Shown: one piece after another, positions 46,681 through 56,420 of the stretch
Position numbering within the stretch: the first letter of the stretch is position 1
Layout of the letters: each line of letters starts with the position of its first letter
Origin: Lineus longissimus
Taxonomy: Eukaryota; Nemertea; Pilidiophora; Heteronemertea; Lineidae
Direction: 5' to 3'
DNA length: 64,000 nt
NCBI RefSeq assembly: GCF_910592395.1
Contig: NC_088308.1
Span: forward strand, 12,293,001 to 12,357,000
Notes under the pieces: model-generated
What the model was told of the DNA's origin: nothing
What the model saw: only the letters and a program-made list of their open reading frames with translations
Databases searched by the model: none
Translations under genes and position numbers: made by a program

Positions 46681-47203
46681 TTCTAGATGTGAGATTCGGC
46701 TTCTAAAATAAATATTACCGTTTTTCCAAAAATATTAAAAAATTAGATTAATTACTTTTTGGAATACAATAAACTCATTTATCATGGGCAAAAGTATGCT
46801 TTCATACTAGAACATTGAAAATGTCAATAAAAAACAGACTTCATATATCAATTTTAAGAGCATTAATTGATATAATTGATATTTGTCCTCCCAAGTGGGG
46901 CAATAGCCTGATCTACATCACAACTTTTGGTGAACCTGCCGCCTGGCTCTAACAAGCCAGTTGCTAGCCTGATTTGGTAATCTAGTTGTCAAACACATAA
47001 ATGGCTATATCTTCCAAATGGATGTAGCAAATTGCATGGGGTTTTCTGTATTGTATAGATTGTTAGGTGCAATTTTGCAATCGTCTTACAGCAGGAAATG
47101 GCAAAATACCTGGAGTCATGGCCTTTAAAGGAGAACTTTAACCGCTGCTAGTGCTGGGGCTAGATGGCTGAAACTTGGCATGATGGTAGCTTTGAGCAAT
47201 ATA

Positions 47204-47406
47204 AAGTTCAAAAGTTCTGTGGATTTAACTCGGAGTGTCTTTTGCAGTCCACACAACGTTTTGCCTTGCGTTCTCAAAGGCGTCTTCTGGTGTAATCTGA
47301 AGTACTGGGATGCAATTACACCAGAAGATGCCTTTGAGAACGCAAGGCGAAACGTTGTGTGGACTGCAAAAGACACTCCGAGTTAAATCCATAGAACTTT
47401 GAACTT
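47204..47406. repeat. Long fold-back: ~93-bp arms, 18-nt loop
   Basis: The left arm 47204-47296 and right arm 47315-47406 are near-perfect complements (for example CGGAGTGTCTTTTGCAGTCC against GGACTGCAAAAGACACTCCG). The loop is CTGAAGTACTGGGATGCA. It is embedded in a degenerate unit of the AACCGCTAGGGCTAGATGG subfamily. The open frames here on both strands are caused by the palindrome. A transcript would form a hairpin of about 200 nt. Confidence 0.85.
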
Positions 47407-47892
47407 GATTAGACGCACTAAATAAGCCCAGACTTATTTTTGGTTTTTCGCGATTCAACCTACTTTCTGGTCTCCAAGCGGCCATCTTGAAAATCTGTTT
47501 ACTCAGACCCTTCAAATTTGACTGGAAGAGACTAATAATTAGGCATTTCGACATGTTGAAAAAAATTTAGGTCAATGTGTCTTTCTTTTCTGATTTGAGT
47601 ATATCGAATGTCATAAAATCCTAAGTGGGGTTCAGATAAACTTTCAATGTGCGATCTTCAAATGAATGCTAATGATTAATCTGAAGAGCCAAACATTGGG
47701 CTAAACAATTTTGACCTTGACCTCATTTCCAAGGTCTCAGCGGTAAAATTCTTTAAATTCTTCCAATAGTGGCACGTTTTGTCATTATTTGTCTATTCAA
47801 TTTTGATATGTCAACATCTATTTGGCATCTCTACATGACATAAATTTGAGTCAGTGTAATCTACTTTTTTACCCCTCATCCCATTGAGGTTA

Positions 47893-48320
47893 GGGGCTGT
47901 CTCCAAATTGATTTTGTTTCAAACGCGTTTGAAACGTATCTAAGATCGTTTGAAATTCGTTTGAAATGTGAACAATAAAAACGCACCCAAACGATCTTGA
48001 AACGTTTGTAAAACGATTGTCAAACGCTGGCCCTACCGTTTATTTCCCGTTTGAAAGCAAACGCAATTTCGTTTCACCCTAAACGAACTTCATTTGAAGA
48101 GCGTTTGAAATTCGTTTGAAGAACGTTTAGAAAAGCGTTTCGTTTTCGTTTTGTCAAAAACGGCATTGCGCCATTGGTTAGCAAACGCGTTCCAAACGCT
48201 TTTCGTTTTCTTTCAAATAATTTCCGTGAAAAAGAAATATTCCTGCCGTTTGTGTTCAAACGAATTCCAAACGGCTGGAGTTATCGTAAAAAATCATGAA
48301 AATGGCGACCTGTGCAAAAC
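47893..48320. repeat. CGTTTG/CAAACG-dense element, copy 1
   Basis: From GGGGCTGTCTCCAAATTG onward, AAACG or CGTTT occurs about 29 times in roughly 360 bp, often as CGTTTGAAACG-like dyads. The second copy, in opposite orientation, is 61585-61924 and shares the same end (GGGGCCGTCTCCAAATTG). No coding capacity is evident. Confidence 0.65.
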
Positions 48321-48356
48321 GAACGGTGATTTTTTTCTGCTTCGATTCTAAAATAT

Positions 48357-48668
48357 GTGGACAATAGTGCTCTTGGATGCCCATTCAGTGACCACATTAC
48401 GTTTGCTTTTCAAGGGTTAAACACTATTTCTTTGTTAGAAAAATGTAAAAAGATTCGGTGGGGTGCTTTTACTGACGTATTCATTTTGGTCGGGACAAAT
48501 GACTGTGCTGCCAGCGGGCCCGGATTCTCGACGAAGAAAATTTGTGATCGCATTTACTTTACTTTCGGCTGTCTATGGTCCCTTCCGGATATTCGTGGTA
48601 GAATTTATGCCTTGCCTCCAGGAATAACTACACAGAGAAAGATTCTATTCAATAAAATTGACCAATAG
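48357..48668 (+). CDS. ORF with SGNH-like GTND motif (unassigned)
   Basis: A 103-codon frame containing TDVFILVGTNDCAASGP; the GTND box in a hydrophobic strand resembles block III of SGNH/GDSL-type hydrolases, which some transposable-element proteins carry. The preceding CPFSDHITFAFQGLNTISLL is consistent with a folded domain. The frame lacks a clear N-terminal GDS block and no catalytic Asp-His block follows before the stop. It lies between a CGTTTG-rich repeat and a pogo transposon, which may have truncated it. The identity is tentative. Confidence 0.3.
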   Translation: MDNSALGCPFSDHITFAFQGLNTISLLEKCKKIRWGAFTDVFILVGTNDCAASGPGFSTKKICDRIYFTFGCLWSLPDIRGRIYALPPGITTQRKILFNKIDQ

Positions 48669-48789
48669 GCTGTGTTGCAATCTGTTTGCACTGGTACTCA
48701 CGATGAAGGCCTGAGTTCACACAGCCCCACATTGTCAATTTCATTGTGGATCATTCAAGAATTACCGCCGTAAAATGGCATGGTTTATA

Positions 48790-49365
48790 CAGGGTGTACC
48801 AGAAAAAAAGCATCTTGCTATCATTCGACAAAAACACTGTTGGCCGATTTCACAAATGGTGTTTAAGACTTAGACGCGTGTAACTTCGTATATCAATCAA
48901 TCAATCATTTTAGATTTAGGGTGCCTATATCCACTGCCAGTGATCAGAGACACCGTAGCTCCAATTCGGTACGGTACATTTCACAACATTTTCGTGCTCT
49001 TGAAGGCAGGGACACTATCGATGGCGCGAAGTTTTTGTGGTAAGTTGTTCCACACTCGTGGTGCAGCACACTGAAAGGCCCCTTTCTCTCAGCAACAACT
49101 CCCCTGATGAACGCAGAGATCTGGATGACACACACCTAGTGAGGAGCTCCACAAGGTATCCTGGCGCAAGACCATGCAAACATTCGAAAGTCAGTAGGAG
49201 GATTTTAAATTCTATCCGTCTCGCGACTGGCAACCGGTGAAGTTCACGCAGAATGCACGGTGGAAGTGCATTTAAAGTGAAGTCACACGCGTCTAAGTAT
49301 ACTTTGATGAAATCGGCCCTGGAAGTTTATGTGGTTTGTACGACGGAATTTTTCGGCCGTCCCTG
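48790..49365. repeat. Inverted repeat bracketing a LINE fragment at the transposon's left end
   Basis: 48790-48893 and the complement of 49272-49365 both start CAGGG and share GGCCGATTTCA and ACTTAGACGCGTGT. TA precedes 48790 and follows 49365, so the interval also satisfies the criteria for a separate 576-bp MITE directly abutting the pogo body. Confidence 0.55.
48911..49260 (-). pseudogene. LINE (L2/CR1-like) reverse transcriptase C-terminal fragment
   Basis: Minus-strand translation reads LHRLPVARRIEFKILLLTFE then CLHGLAPGYLVELLTRCV and SRSLRSS, the hallmark C-terminal stretch of these LINE proteins. After one frame change AFQCAAPRVWNNLPQKLRA follows, which is the family's AAPRLWNSLP box. 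A stop lies shortly beyond near plus 48980. The upstream catalytic domain is absent. Confidence 0.8.
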
Positions 49366-49462
49366 TATATGAATATTCGGTGCATTATCTGCGGATATTG
49401 GTCTGAGCTGATTGGTGAAATTAACACACTGAAGTGTGATTCACAACTTTTGTGGCATGCGA

Positions 49463-49469
49463 TATAAAA
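49463..49469 (+). promoter_or_regulatory. Candidate TATA box of the pogo transposase
   Basis: ATATAAAAT lies about 110 bp upstream of the open frame; a second TATAAAAA is at 49540-49547, probably too close to the coding start. Position only; no other promoter evidence. Confidence 0.3.
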
Positions 49470-49575
49470 TGACGACACGGCACTTTGTCATGAAGTTGTC
49501 AATTTCTCTCTGGTCGAGTCTTAGTGGCCATCCTAGGCCTATAAAAATGAGGTCGATGGCCATTTCCATCTCAGT

Positions 49576-50940
49576 TTGTCCGTCAAATATGGATCAGCAA
49601 GAACCCCTACAAAACGGCGAAGGAGCTACTCGGTTCGTGAGAAAATTGCTTATCTGCGGGATCTAGAGGCAGCTCTCCTCAATGGCACAGTCGACAGGAT
49701 GAGCGAGTTTGCGCATCACTACAAGATCCCAGTGTCGACCCTGAAGAAGTGGGACCTTCAAGACCTGGAGCGAAAGGCAGGTGAAGGTCGCGGCGACGAC
49801 AGAACCTCTAAAGAGCGACAAGTTGGTCTTTGGCCCGAGGTAGAGGACGACGTGTATCAATGGTTACAGCAGCAACGGGAGATGAGGCTACCAGTCGCAG
49901 TCCAAGACATTCAAGAACGAGCCCTGACCATTTTTGAAGACTGGTGGAATGCGTTACCACACGAGCTGAGACAAGACGTTATCCAGGCCAGACCGACACT
50001 CCACCAATTCAACGCATCCGCTGGCTGGGTAGAGGGATTCATGACAAGAAAGAAGATAGCCCTCCGAAAGGCGAATAAAAACACCACCACTCTCCCAGCT
50101 GATGCCGCCCATCAGGTCCAGGTATTTCGCGACAATGTGATGCAAACTATCCAGCATTTGGAGATTGCCATGAGGTTGCTGCTAAACATGGACCAGACGT
50201 TCGCACTATTTGAGTATCGACCAATGTATACTGTCAATGACAAGGGAGCGAAGTCAGTGGATGTACGTACATCGAGATCAAACACAAAACTGGGCTGCAC
50301 CGTTAGTCTAACCATCAGTGCGACGGGATGGAAGGCACCGGCACACGTCACCTTTCCAAGAAGAGGGTTCGTACGACAGCTCGATCACCTGCAGGAGGAT
50401 GACGACTTGCCAGCAAATCTCATTGTGACGTCCTCTGCTACCGGTTGGATGAGACGGGAGACAGCCCGTCATTGGTCAGACCAAGTATTGGAGCCATACG
50501 TCACCCCAGAGAACGATGAGCGATTCCTTCTAATAGTAGATAGATATCGTGTGCACCGCACAGAGGAATTCGGCCAGCGAATTACGGAACTGGGAGGGAT
50601 ACTCGATTTTATTCCAGCCGGCTGCACATCCTTGGCCCAACCCCTCGATCTGACTGTTATGAAGTCGTTCAAAAGCAACATGAAAAAGAAGTGGAAGGCC
50701 TGGAAACAAGAAAACACGGACGATGCAGGACGCTGTGAACGCATTGGGTTACGTAACGTGGTCAACATCATCAGTCAAGCCTGGGAATCTGTACCTGTAC
50801 AATTGGTAGAAAACGGATTTGAAACGGCTTTCAGAGCAGCAGCGGTAGACGCAGGACCAATTCAAGAGCTGGACGATGAGGAGGACGAACCAGGACTCGA
50901 ATTCTTAAACATCCAGGGGGATGAAATAGAAATAGAATAA
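49576..50940 (+). CDS. pogo-like DDE transposase
   Basis: The open frame of 454 codons has, in order, an N-terminal helix-turn-helix (residues about 14-60, RRRSYSVREK to STLKKW), a second CENP-B-like HTH (about 82-160), and a DDE catalytic core with Asp206 in LNMDQT, Asp322 in LIVDRYRVH and Asp358 in QPLDLTVMK, spacing DD35D. The tail is acidic (ELDDEEDEPG). It would bind the TIRs and catalyse cut-and-paste at TA. Position 49576 is TTG, and no in-frame ATG lies between it and the TAG at 49534; the first in-frame Met is codon 42, inside the first HTH. An ATG at 49589 is in the +1 frame and would join the domain only through an indel. So it is either lightly broken, non-AUG-initiated, or affected by an assembly error. 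The rest looks intact, suggesting a recent insertion. Confidence 0.88.
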   Translation: MSVKYGSARTPTKRRRSYSVREKIAYLRDLEAALLNGTVDRMSEFAHHYKIPVSTLKKWDLQDLERKAGEGRGDDRTSKERQVGLWPEVEDDVYQWLQQQREMRLPVAVQDIQERALTIFEDWWNALPHELRQDVIQARPTLHQFNASAGWVEGFMTRKKIALRKANKNTTTLPADAAHQVQVFRDNVMQTIQHLEIAMRLLLNMDQTFALFEYRPMYTVNDKGAKSVDVRTSRSNTKLGCTVSLTISATGWKAPAHVTFPRRGFVRQLDHLQEDDDLPANLIVTSSATGWMRRETARHWSDQVLEPYVTPENDERFLLIVDRYRVHRTEEFGQRITELGGILDFIPAGCTSLAQPLDLTVMKSFKSNMKKKWKAWKQENTDDAGRCERIGLRNVVNIISQAWESVPVQLVENGFETAFRAAAVDAGPIQELDDEEDEPGLEFLNIQGDEIEIE

Positions 50941-51062
50941 ATAGTTTTTTACTTGGTGGTAAAAAATCTGGGATGATCTTTTGAACTACCCTGTATAACG
51001 CTCTTTCATTTCAACGAAATCAGTCTGTAGGCCTATCGCTCATCAAACCGATCAGTTTCAAA

Positions 51063-51245
51063 ATGATCACAGTCGGTGACTCGGATCACTGCTCTCAGTT
51101 GTACCATTCGGACAATCGGTTAAACAACTTCATTATTCCCCACCTTTCAGAGAACCAGCCAGTCGTATTGAAAGGCCTTCAACTTGGCCAGTGCATACGT
51201 AATGAATTGGTATTTAATGAAGGGACCATAGACAGCCGAAAGTAA
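51063..51245 (+). other. Unassigned small ORF
   Basis: A 60-codon frame beginning MITVGDSDHC. GDS resembles the first block of SGNH hydrolases but the context is wrong for it, and the frame lies after, not before, the GTND frame at 48357. A further 65-codon stretch in another frame (about 51507-51704, with MDDKAWLKAKQINRAIKALK) also looks protein-like. I recognise neither. Confidence 0.2.
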
Positions 51246-52137
51246 AGTATGTAAGTTTTCCAGCTAGCAGTCATCATGGTAGTGTTAGGCCTGCATTGAT
51301 GTGGAAGGAACATGGAGCTAGTAAAGTTTGGTCATAAGTTTTATATGACGTAAAGTCCTTTTTAAATCAAATGATGAAGAAGCAATCATTGAACTTATGC
51401 AAAATATTGTAAACATTGGAAGACATATGGATAGACTACTTCAAGCATAAAATTGCTTGATTAAGTTGCTTGTTTCGAAGAAGAGGTTGATAGGGTTTTG
51501 AAATAGCGTTTTAGCACCAAATTCGTGTGTGACAGTTTCGACTATTCCTCCGAGGAACATGGATGACAAAGCGTGGTTGAAGGCAAAGCAGATCAACAGG
51601 GCTATCAAGGCATTGAAGATGACGTATGCAGTAGAGGTATTTTGTTTCAAAAGAACCCACGGACCACTTCATGAACACCACATAAACATCCTTCAACTTG
51701 TCTGAGGTTTTCTGTGGTGTTTCAGAGGTGTTTTGAAGCGTGTTTTCTGAGGTGCTTTAGGGATTATTTTTAGTAGATTTCTAATACACGGCAATCCCCA
51801 CAATGACGTCATCGATATTCCAATGAATATTGATGTTACGGCTTTTTTTCATCGCCCTGAACTCTATAACGTAATCATCTTTTGCAGACGTATTTGATTT
51901 TTGCTGATTATAGGCCCCAGATTCTGATCATTTCGGTGCTTTTGAAGCACTTTTTGGCTCCGATTTTTAACATCACCAGCCGGCGAGGCCGGGATTTTGT
52001 CAATCACGCATACATTAGCATGCATTAAGCTCCGCCCCCGTTATGTTATCGTCATCCTCATGGCCGATCCCGCGAGATGTCGAGTATGTTTAGCGAAGAA
52101 AACGGAGAACAGTGTGACGGTTAAAAGTAGGATTAAG

Positions 52138-52305
52138 GAATTGAACTCGAGGCGGAGGACCTTGGTTGAGTTACCAAGACACTCGAGGGTGGAGCTAAAA
52201 CACAGTCCAAACCCGAGCCGATAGGCGAGGGTTTGGACGAAATTTTAGCTCCACCCGAGAGTGTCTTGGTAACTCAACCAAGGTCCTCCGCCTCGGGTTC
52301 AATTT
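52138..52305. repeat. Fold-back with ~82-bp arms and 4-nt loop
   Basis: The left arm 52138-52219 and right arm 52224-52305 pair almost throughout (for example GGCGGAGGACCTTGGTTGAG against CTCAACCAAGGTCCTCCGCC), with about eight mismatches and the loop GATA. A short frame starting at 52060 (MADPARCRVCLAKK, with a Cys-x2-Cys) reads into the left arm and stops at 52224. Confidence 0.85.
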
Positions 52306-53389
52306 CTATTCTAAAATACCTCAAACTTAAAAAGATAGGCCACGAAAATAACTTGAATATGTGCGAATTTGGCAAATTCCATCCATTGCCTGCCCGGAGC
52401 GCCGGTAGCGGCGTTGTTTACATTATGTTACGGCAGCGCGCATAGGAAGTCCGCATCGGCTCGCTCAAGCGATGCTAAAATCCGCGCAAATGGGCTATTT
52501 CGAGCGTTTTTCTCGGCAAATATGTGTAGTGCTCATTAAAAAACTTAGGGTGGTTGATGCTTCCTTGGCTGATTTGTGTTTGAAGCAGTGTTTTGAGAGC
52601 CTCAAACTTCTGAAGTGAGCTGAAATTCCATTGACGTGACGTGTGCATGGTTTCCACATTTTAGTGCAACCCGAGGGAACTGTGGTAGAGCATTGGTTGC
52701 GTGTCCAAAACACTCCGCTCTCAGAACGAGGCTTATGCATTTTCCATTTAAAAGTTGACTTTACGGTACCAAGGTATTTTAGAAATAAGAACTAAGAGCC
52801 GTAAATGCTTATCGATGAACTATCATGCCCATCTGACTGTTTGAATGATTAATGAGCGTGTTATTTTGAGAAAGGAGCGAGCGAATATGTCCGGAAATAG
52901 ATCATTCGCGAAACGGTGTAGCGAATAGACAGGGAGATCACTACACTACTTCCTTTTGCAATGTTGGGCAGATTCGTAAAATCGCCATACCCACGTGTGA
53001 ATGGCTGTGGAGCAACTCGTCACCCCCTGGTGATGGACACAAATTTGCTGAAAGCAAATTTCACAGTTCTAGTTCAATACTTTAGTAATGCAGTGAAGAC
53101 ATGATGCTTTTTCTACCTTCCCAAAAGCAAAATAATGTCACAACCTGCCCTACGCATTTCCAACAAAACAATACAACCCAGCTATAATAAACATACTAAC
53201 CAACACAAAATCGACAATATTTTCAGATTTATTACGATTCACCATTGATCAATTCACAATTAAAACCCTCAAATCTTACAATATATAAAGACTCTTCACC
53301 ATTACAAAAAGATTTTAGGTCTACAATTCCAATTTTAATAACAACCATCATAATCACCACAAACACATAAAAACACCCAAGTCTAGTCT
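52306..53389. other. No recognisable gene
   Basis: Minus-strand open frames at 52475-52740 have no domain I recognise. The sequence from 53100 to 53390 is very A/C-rich on the plus strand (ACAATAC, AACACA words). Confidence 0.35.
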
Positions 53390-53659
53390 TCACTTGTACC
53401 AAAACTGCTGACAATTTCCAGAACCGTGTCCAGCTGCCCTGCACACCTGGCAGAACGAATATGGATAACGAACAACCACATCTTCAACTTTAGATGTACG
53501 AGCCCCCGGTAGCTTGAGAGCAATCTTCACAAGCTGCGTCAACACCTTACTTCCTTCCAAAGTTGGGTGAAATTCATCATTGCGACTCACCAAATCTGCT
53601 TTTGCTGGCCTTTCATCCTGGCTGCTATCTTTCTGCCCACGGCCTCTATAGAAAACACG
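53390..53659 (-). CDS. Candidate terminal exon: SGNH-type Asp-His block plus CCHC zinc knuckle
   Basis: On the minus strand an acceptor (TTATGATTTCAG) at 53660-53661 precedes an open stretch of 89 codons ending at TGA 53390. It contains NDEFHPTLEGSKVLTQLV, which resembles the Asp-x-x-His block ending many SGNH hydrolases, and CQVCRAAGHGSGNC, a perfect Cx2Cx4Hx4C zinc knuckle. Such combinations occur in proteins of transposable elements and in uncharacterised invertebrate proteins. The upstream exon could not be joined in frame; the candidate at 55072 ends in a phase that does not fit directly, so at least one exon is missing. Confidence 0.45.
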   Translation of the reverse strand, partial: RVFYRGRGQKDSSQDERPAKADLVSRNDEFHPTLEGSKVLTQLVKIALKLPGARTSKVEDVVVRYPYSFCQVCRAAGHGSGNCQQFWYK

Positions 53660-54139
53660 CTGAAATCATAACACACACTTATCAATTATATACCATGCAC
53701 ATAACATTACAGCTACGAATACTAATATGAACCGGCTCTATTACACTTGCAAAACTTATGTTCATCACAAATCAAACACTAAGCCTACACGCCATGAGTA
53801 TCTCCGCTAGTAAAAGTAATAACATCCTAACCAAAATCCACTTACACAAACATTGCATATCTTCACTGCATACGTCATATGTAGGCTGATATATTTTTTT
53901 GATTCCTCTGAGAGTCTTTTCATCCGTGAAAGGAATGAAGACTCCATCAGTCGAGTTGAAATTTCAACAGAACAGAAAAAGACTTTAGTGATAGCCAATA
54001 GGCCGTCAAGCCTAAGAAGTTTCCAGACTTGGCAGCTCCTGTACAAATGTAAAATGATGATTAAATTGGTTTCACATGTACCAAATCCAAACTTTTCTTG
54101 TATCTTTTTTTGATGAAATGTAGTGTACTTTTTTCCCTT

Positions 54140-54905
54140 AAGTAACACTGACAGAGGCCCATGCGTGCCTATCAATCAAGGGGCGGGTTGACAAGACTGA
54201 GAATAGTGTTGTACCGGTATTGATTATAATTCTATTTTTATGCCAATATCGATGATTTGACGCAGACTTTGTGTCAAAATATTAAAAATAAAGAACAAAT
54301 ACCGGTATTAATAGTATTTTCAATCTGTCTAAAAATTAGCATTCAGAGTTATGAAATATCCATGCACTACCAGAAGCCTACAGAAGCCTGCAGAAGCCTT
54401 AAGACCTCACGAAGCTGACCAGATAAATGTACACATTCATTTCATTACCCATTCTAAATATAACTCCTAAATTGAAGCAGCTTCATATAGAAGGTGGCAG
54501 CGTAGTCCCCTTTAAGTGACAGAGGCCCATGCACGTGCATATCAATCATGGGGCGGGCTGACAAGCCCGGGTAGAGTGTTTTATTGATTATAATTCTATT
54601 TTATAGGCCAGTATCGGTGATTTGACGTAGACTTTGTGTCAAAATATTCAAAATAAGGATCACATAGTGAACCAAAATAACAAAGTGTAAATGTTGTGTG
54701 CTGCAATCCAGCCTTCCGTTCGAGTTAATACATTTTTTTTTCAAATATCAATTTCAAAAGAATGAGCATTCAGAAAATGAAATCTTCATGCACTACCAGA
54801 AGCCTACAGAAGCCATAAGACCTCACGAAGCTGACCAGATAAATGTGCACGTTAATTTCATTATTCTAAACATAGCCTTCTCTTGATTTGATAATGAAAA
54901 CATGA
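54140..54905. repeat. Tandem direct duplication, ~370-425-bp offset
   Basis: GACAGAGGCCCATGC begins at 54150 and 54518, GATTATAATTCTATTTT follows in both, and CACTACCAGAAGCCTACAGA at 54365 and 54791. ACCTCACGAAGCTGACCAGA closes both copies. The second copy has about 60 bp extra in the middle. AGAAGCCTACAGAAGCC is itself a short tandem. Confidence 0.75.
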
Positions 54906-55071
54906 AAACAGCTTGAATTTCCGGAAGCATCTTCATTGGTGGCAGAAGGAAGTGTGAACACAATTTATGAAACCCAAGTATAAATACAGTACGGTAGATG
55001 GTTGGTATATCAAAGTTCGAAGAGAGCATTTTAGTATAGCAATTAGCATTACATTATAAAATCAAACCTAC

Positions 55072-55136
55072 CTTTTTCTGCACCTGGTAGGCCTATGTCA
55101 TTGACATCACCGGGATCCATCATGCTGAACACAAAC
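55072..55136 (-). other. Candidate small exon upstream of the CCHC exon
   Basis: On the minus strand ATTATTTCAG precedes and GTAGGTTT follows a 65-bp segment containing ATGATGGATCCCGGTGATG, i.e. a possible start MMDPGDVNDIGL. Both splice contexts are good. It lies 1.4 kb upstream of the 53390-53659 exon on the same strand. The link is inferred from orientation only. Confidence 0.22.
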
Positions 55137-55903
55137 CTGAAATAATTGGTGGTGGAGATGGGGTTTAAATACATGTACGATCGTTTAAATCTTAAATGCA
55201 TTGGAGAATACCGGGGAGAATACAGTCACCCAAAAAATAATCTGGGGGTATCGGTATCACCCAGTATCACAACGCCCTCAAAAAATGTATCTTTTTGTTG
55301 TCGGTTGGATTAAAATTTATAACATTTATACGCATGTAGTTACTCTACCAAACGCTGCTTCAGTCTGTTAACGTCATAAAGTAGGCCTAGGTCATTTGGT
55401 TGGTAATAAAGAATTGGTAAGTTCGAAACTTTAATAGTCATATACCAAGGCAATACGGCCACCTCGCTGGCGATGTTTATTATATTTTTTTTGCAGCGTG
55501 GTATTGGCAGGACTCATTCAAATGGGAGAGCCAAGAGTACCAATATAGGGAATGGCTAGTATAGCCTACATGTGCAGTTACACAACGGCAAGTCTTGGAG
55601 GCAGGAATGATTCTGCCTATACATACATGTCATGTCTGGGTCGACCGCAAGATCGATGTGCGCGAATCGGTACTAATTTGATTCTAGTCATAGACCTAGG
55701 CCTACTTGATACAAGCCTAACTACTTGAAATGAGAATTTAGGATTGATATTCAACACATGCGATCGGCCCTTATGTCGCAGGACTGTGAAAAGATAGGCC
55801 TATAAAAGCGCATTTATAGGCCGAGTACTAAAAACAGTGATACGGTAGCAATTAGAAGCAAATTTCTCTGGATGCAACTGTTGAATCTCAATTAGACTTA
55901 CGC
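55137..55903. other. No recognisable feature
   Basis: AT-rich with several TAGGCCTA words, frequent throughout this window. No supportable gene. Confidence 0.35.
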
Positions 55904-56095
55904 TGAAAGGGTGGATGTCGTCCTGGGTGCCGACAAATGGTACCCAGGTTCGAGATCGATTGGACAATAAGCACCCTGGGTGCCATTACAATAGACAAAC
56001 AGCACCCAGCTTCTTTTTGCCTGGCTTACGGATCTTAGGGACGAGGACGTTTCTTGCAATCTCGTTTTATCTCGCGCCGTGGTACATATCACATG
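55904..56095 (+). repeat. Dispersed ~190-bp repeat, copy 1
   Basis: CTGAAAGGGTGGATGTCGTC through ATCTCGTTTTATCTCGCGCC is repeated in opposite orientation at 61283-61475. It contains several self-complementary words (GGTACCCAGG, GCACCCTGGGTGCC). The short open frames of both copies are shared by homology but have no recognised domain. Confidence 0.7.
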
Positions 56096-56420
56096 GGGCT
56101 AGGGAGCGTATGTCAACCTCCTCCAGGACTAACCAATGAAAATCCGTTATTATAATGAGGTAAACAATGACACGTGCTAGTCTTGGAGTTTGCTATCTTC
56201 AGGCAGCGATGACTGAGACGGCATACATCAGGTGGGCGTGGTCACGAAATTCTTCACCCGCGAGTGACTGCATGCTGTTTGACACAATGGGCGAGTTCAC
56301 ATTTGGTGGTGTGTTATGATTGAGGAATCTGTTAGCGCTTTTCAACGCCTGGTGCAATTAGTTGATGCAAAAGTACATAAGACATTAAATTCATGATAAG
56401 AAGTTTTCATTTTTTTTATT

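Larger units (their letters stand above)
48790..50993 (+). mobile_element. pogo-superfamily DNA transposon with TA target sites
   Basis: The left end reads TA|CAGGGTGTACCAGAAAAA and the right end, complemented, TA|CAGGGTAGTTCAAAAGAT, a short imperfect TIR with TA on both sides (48788-48789 and 50994-50995). Total length is 2,204 bp, normal for pogo. It encodes the transposase at 49576-50940. The left 580 bp is unusual: it holds a LINE fragment between inverted copies of the left end. Confidence 0.72.

Noticed and set aside
47125-47554. Overlapping 68-109-codon frames on both strands
   Set aside because: They arise because the region is a palindrome; the same peptide is read from both arms.
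49436-49666. Frame containing the ATG at 49589 as the transposase start
   Set aside because: It leaves the transposase frame and stops at 49666; only an indel would join it to the HTH, so it is reported as a break rather than a start.
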